Positions 6,177 to 8,222 of a DNA stretch of 8,222 nt are shown one piece after another (within the stretch, counting starts at the first letter, position 1; each line of letters begins with the position of its first letter). The notes below the pieces were generated by a model, which was not told where the DNA came from, did no database searches, and saw only the letters and a program-made list of their open reading frames with translations. The DNA is taken from assembly GCA_021823945.1 (NCBI GenBank), contig JAKALW010000038.1, positions 1 through 8,222 of the forward strand, in the 5' to 3' direction. A program made the translations under genes and the position numbers. This DNA is from Microcaldota archaeon (lineage in GTDB: Archaea; Micrarchaeota; Micrarchaeia; Anstonellales; VGKX01).

Positions 6177-7154
6177 ATGGACAAAACACAAATCTTCCTT
6201 TTGATATCGGTCCTGTTCATTTTTTCCATAATGCAGGGCTGCATAATCCCCGACATGACAGATGCGGGCAACTCGCCAAAGCCGGCGCAGGCTGCGGCGC
6301 CAGAGCCCGCCCCGGTCCCGGAGGCAGGCACGCCTGCCGCGCCAGCGGCCGTCGAGAAGCCCATAATGGCTTTCATATCAGTCGGCATGGGCGAATCAAC
6401 GCTTTTGCTGTCTGACAACGGGTCCATACTTGTCGACGCGGGGCCTGACCCGGACGCAGCCTCGGTCATAGGCGTGCTTTCAAAATACGGAGTGAAAAAA
6501 ATCGACATGCTGGTCATCACGAGGCCAGCGCCAGGGCATTATGCCGGCGCGCCGACCATAATCAAGGGGTTCTCGGTCCCGTGGATTGTCGAGAACGGCG
6601 CAAGCGGGCCTGACGACTACAACAGCATGATAGTGGACGCGACGAAGAACAGGATAATGGTCGAGGACGCGTACCTCGGCTGGGCGCAGACTGTGGACGG
6701 CTGGGAACTCAAAGCGCTCAACCCGCAGCGCACTTCTGACGGAATCATAACCAACATTTCAAAGGATTCCATTGTCCTCATGGCTAAGAAGGACGGGGCA
6801 TGCGCCATACTGATGTCTGACACTGAAGGCAGCGGCTCCGGCGCGCCAGACGCTGGCACGGCCTTTGGCGGCACTGAGTCGAAGATAGCCGCATTGCCGG
6901 GCATTGAGGGGTGCCAGATACTGCGCGTCGGCGCGTACGGCTCGGGCAACTCTGCGTCGTCCCAGCTGCTCAACATAATCAAGCCCAAATACGGAATCAT
7001 CAGCGTGGGCATAAACACCCAGGGCCTGCCCCAGGACGCGGCGCTTATCAGGATGAACATGTCCAACATGACAGTTTTCAGGACTGACAAGCAGGGGACA
7101 ATCCTCGTCTTCGCCCAAAACGGCACAATTTCCGTAAACCCTATGGCGGGATAA
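6177..7154 (+). CDS. Lipoprotein with a degenerate ComEC-like metallo-beta-lactamase domain
   Basis: A 325-residue predicted lipoprotein: hydrophobic segment 6-20, then a lipobox-like SIMQGC placing the lipidated cysteine at C22, then a Pro/Ala-rich linker to about 62. Residues 63-320 follow the ComEC/Rec2-type MBL fold: SVGMGESTLL (68-77, family DVGQGDS-like), VDAGP (86-90), ILMSDTEG (211-218), RVGAYGS (250-256), KPKYGIISVG (269-278) and FRTDKQGTILV (301-311). The catalytic residues are largely gone. The THxDxDHxGG loop reads TRPAPGHYAG (115-124), keeping only H121; the usual HHGS reads AYGS (253-256); the usual late GHP reads GLP (283-285). D215 remains. Active relatives are zinc-dependent hydrolases or nucleases; this copy is probably not catalytic and may bind a ligand or partner outside the membrane. 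The start at 6177 is set by the promoter and the lipoprotein signal. Confidence 0.87.
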   Translation: MDKTQIFLLISVLFIFSIMQGCIIPDMTDAGNSPKPAQAAAPEPAPVPEAGTPAAPAAVEKPIMAFISVGMGESTLLLSDNGSILVDAGPDPDAASVIGVLSKYGVKKIDMLVITRPAPGHYAGAPTIIKGFSVPWIVENGASGPDDYNSMIVDATKNRIMVEDAYLGWAQTVDGWELKALNPQRTSDGIITNISKDSIVLMAKKDGACAILMSDTEGSGSGAPDAGTAFGGTESKIAALPGIEGCQILRVGAYGSGNSASSQLLNIIKPKYGIISVGINTQGLPQDAALIRMNMSNMTVFRTDKQGTILVFAQNGTISVNPMAG

Positions 7155-7198
7155 AAAAAGCCTTGTTTTTTATTTTAACTTTTTTCTTTCCTGTTTTT
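7151..7198. terminator. Shared T-rich terminator between convergent genes
   Basis: After the MBL stop (7152-7154) the plus strand has successive T-runs at 7165-7171, 7173-7176, 7180-7185 and 7194-7198, a strong archaeal-type U-rich terminator. A-run 7154-7159 and the T-run at 7165 could also form a short hairpin. On the minus strand, the DHH gene ends at 7198 and the only T-run it meets is the complement of the A-run at 7152-7159, so termination in that direction is less marked. Confidence 0.6.
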
Positions 7199-8222
7199 CA
7201 AGCCGGGACCAGCATCGCGGCAATGGCTTTCATTGCCAATTCCTCGACAACGGCACCCAGCCCGGAAGCCATGCGTATGGACGCCGCGGACGCGTGCCCG
7301 CCGCCGCCCTCAATTCCCGACTGCATGCTTTTCTTGATTTCCCCTATGACCTGGTCTGACCGGAAGCCGCAGGCAACTGCCTCCTTGTTTGCCCGGAAAG
7401 TCACAAGCCTGTCGGAAAATCCCACAACCGCAATGGGCGTGTCGGGATTCGCCTGCACAAGCCTCCAGAAATAGAAATCTATTATCCTTGACGGGGGGAG
7501 CGACCTGGACTTTTTGCGCAGGTAGTCAAGATTGAGCGAATGGAACTCGACTTTGCCCATGGTTTTCTTCTGCGACGCTGACTCATAGAATGGCTCGATT
7601 TCCATGAACATCTCCTGCGCATATGCCCAGGCAGTCATGAACTCCTCAGTGTTTGTCAGGAGGAGAAGCGCGTCCTGCAGTCTGAATCCCGCGCGCTTAG
7701 ACGTTGCCGAGAAGTCAAGGGCGAATGCCAGCCTCTCGAGGTCCTGTGACTTGGGCGCAAGCGAGCTTTTGTCGCACGCGAGGGACAATGCCCCTAGGTC
7801 GTTGAAAAAAGCCGCGTGCGGGCTATCCGCGCCTACAATGAGAATGGCGATTTTTGACGCGAGTATGCCCGCGGAATAGTTGACGTCGGCGCCTGCGCTG
7901 TGCTGGTTCACGCACAGGCCGCACACTTGCGAAATCTCTGGGGCAGGGGGGTGGTGGTCAATTGAGATAATGGAAATGCCAAGAGTGCCCGATTTTAGGC
8001 TTGCAAGCGCGCGGGCGCTTTCGGAGTTCGTGGCGAAATCCAGGAAAACCGCCACTGGCTTGCCTGGCTTTGACGCGAGGAATGCCCCGTCCGAGAATGC
8101 CTCCGATTCCAGGTAAGTGGCGCCCTGCGACGGCTTGGATGCGACAGTGGCGCCAATAGACTCAAGCGCCAATTTGATGCAAAGCGCCGCGCAAATACCG
8201 TCGCCGTCATTATGGTACCTGA
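7198..8222 (-). CDS. DHH/DHHA1-family phosphoesterase (RecJ-like), N-terminus cut by window edge
   Basis: The frame is open to the right edge and its first complete codon is at 8220, giving 340 visible residues; the true start lies outside. The fragment begins with motif I, RYHNDGDGICAA (residues 1-12; H3, D5, D7), so only a short N-terminal stretch is missing. Motif II is probably VFLDFATNS (58-66, D61), motif III is IDHHPP (87-92), and the C-terminal DHHA1 domain carries GGGGHASAAS (305-314). All expected manganese-binding Asp and His residues of these motifs are present, so it should be active. In archaea such proteins include RecJ-like 5'-3' exonucleases and the GINS-associated nuclease, but also oligonucleotide and cyclic-dinucleotide phosphodiesterases; I cannot choose among them. 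An internal TTG at 8172 is not the start, because motif I lies upstream of it. Confidence 0.9.
   Translation of the reverse strand, partial: RYHNDGDGICAALCIKLALESIGATVASKPSQGATYLESEAFSDGAFLASKPGKPVAVFLDFATNSESARALASLKSGTLGISIISIDHHPPAPEISQVCGLCVNQHSAGADVNYSAGILASKIAILIVGADSPHAAFFNDLGALSLACDKSSLAPKSQDLERLAFALDFSATSKRAGFRLQDALLLLTNTEEFMTAWAYAQEMFMEIEPFYESASQKKTMGKVEFHSLNLDYLRKKSRSLPPSRIIDFYFWRLVQANPDTPIAVVGFSDRLVTFRANKEAVACGFRSDQVIGEIKKSMQSGIEGGGGHASAASIRMASGLGAVVEELAMKAIAAMLVPA

Noticed and set aside
6002..6520. 172-codon minus-strand frame across the 5' end of the lipoprotein gene
   Set aside because: It is antisense to the linker and MBL start, has no start signals, and its Gly/Ala/Ser-rich part mirrors the Pro/Ala linker.
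8170..8172. TTG at 8172 as start of the DHH protein
   Set aside because: The frame continues upstream to the edge and encodes the essential HNDGDG motif before this codon.
1..8222. CRISPR array, tRNA or rRNA gene, insertion sequence, or defence system
   Set aside because: I found no regularly spaced repeats, no recognisable cloverleaf or rRNA segment, no transposase or integrase, and no cluster of defence genes; the helicase and DHH protein are separate, housekeeping-type families here.

Overview
The window looks archaeal. Five of the six complete or nearly complete gene starts have an archaeal TATA-like box at the expected distance. Two starts look leaderless and three have a GG-rich ribosome binding site 8-9 nt upstream. 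Several gene ends run into T-rich tracts rather than classical bacterial terminators. AGG (Arg) and ATA (Ile) codons are common. The gene set (Hrq1/MrfA-type helicase, DHH phosphoesterase, OPT-family transporter, LamG-type exported protein, several orphan exported proteins) would fit a small-genome DPANN-type archaeon such as a Micrarchaeota- or Diapherotrites-like lineage. That placement is inference only: no marker gene is present.

Layout, left to right. On the minus strand lie the N-terminal part of an exported LamG/concanavalin A-like protein (cut by the left edge), then a 184-residue membrane-anchored orphan with its own promoter, then a 781-residue superfamily 2 helicase with a C-terminal DUF1998 zinc-cysteine domain. 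A 139-bp divergent promoter region separates the helicase from a plus-strand run: an OPT-family membrane transporter, an unrecognised protein whose last ~40 codons look non-genuine, and a lipoprotein with a ComEC-like metallo-beta-lactamase (MBL) domain that has lost nearly all metal ligands. The plus run converges, over a shared T-rich terminator, with a minus-strand DHH/DHHA1 phosphoesterase cut by the right edge.

Each gene seems to have its own promoter or terminator, so this is mostly a set of single-gene transcription units, not one operon. Two genes belong to nucleic-acid maintenance (helicase, DHH nuclease) and four to the envelope (LamG protein, 184-residue anchored protein, OPT transporter, MBL lipoprotein). 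I see no CRISPR array, tRNA, rRNA, insertion sequence or prophage gene. The most unusual items are the catalytically degenerate, lipid-anchored MBL protein and the 6036-6153 region, where an apparent reading frame runs through a T-rich terminator, a block of GC-rich inverted repeats and the next gene's TATA box.
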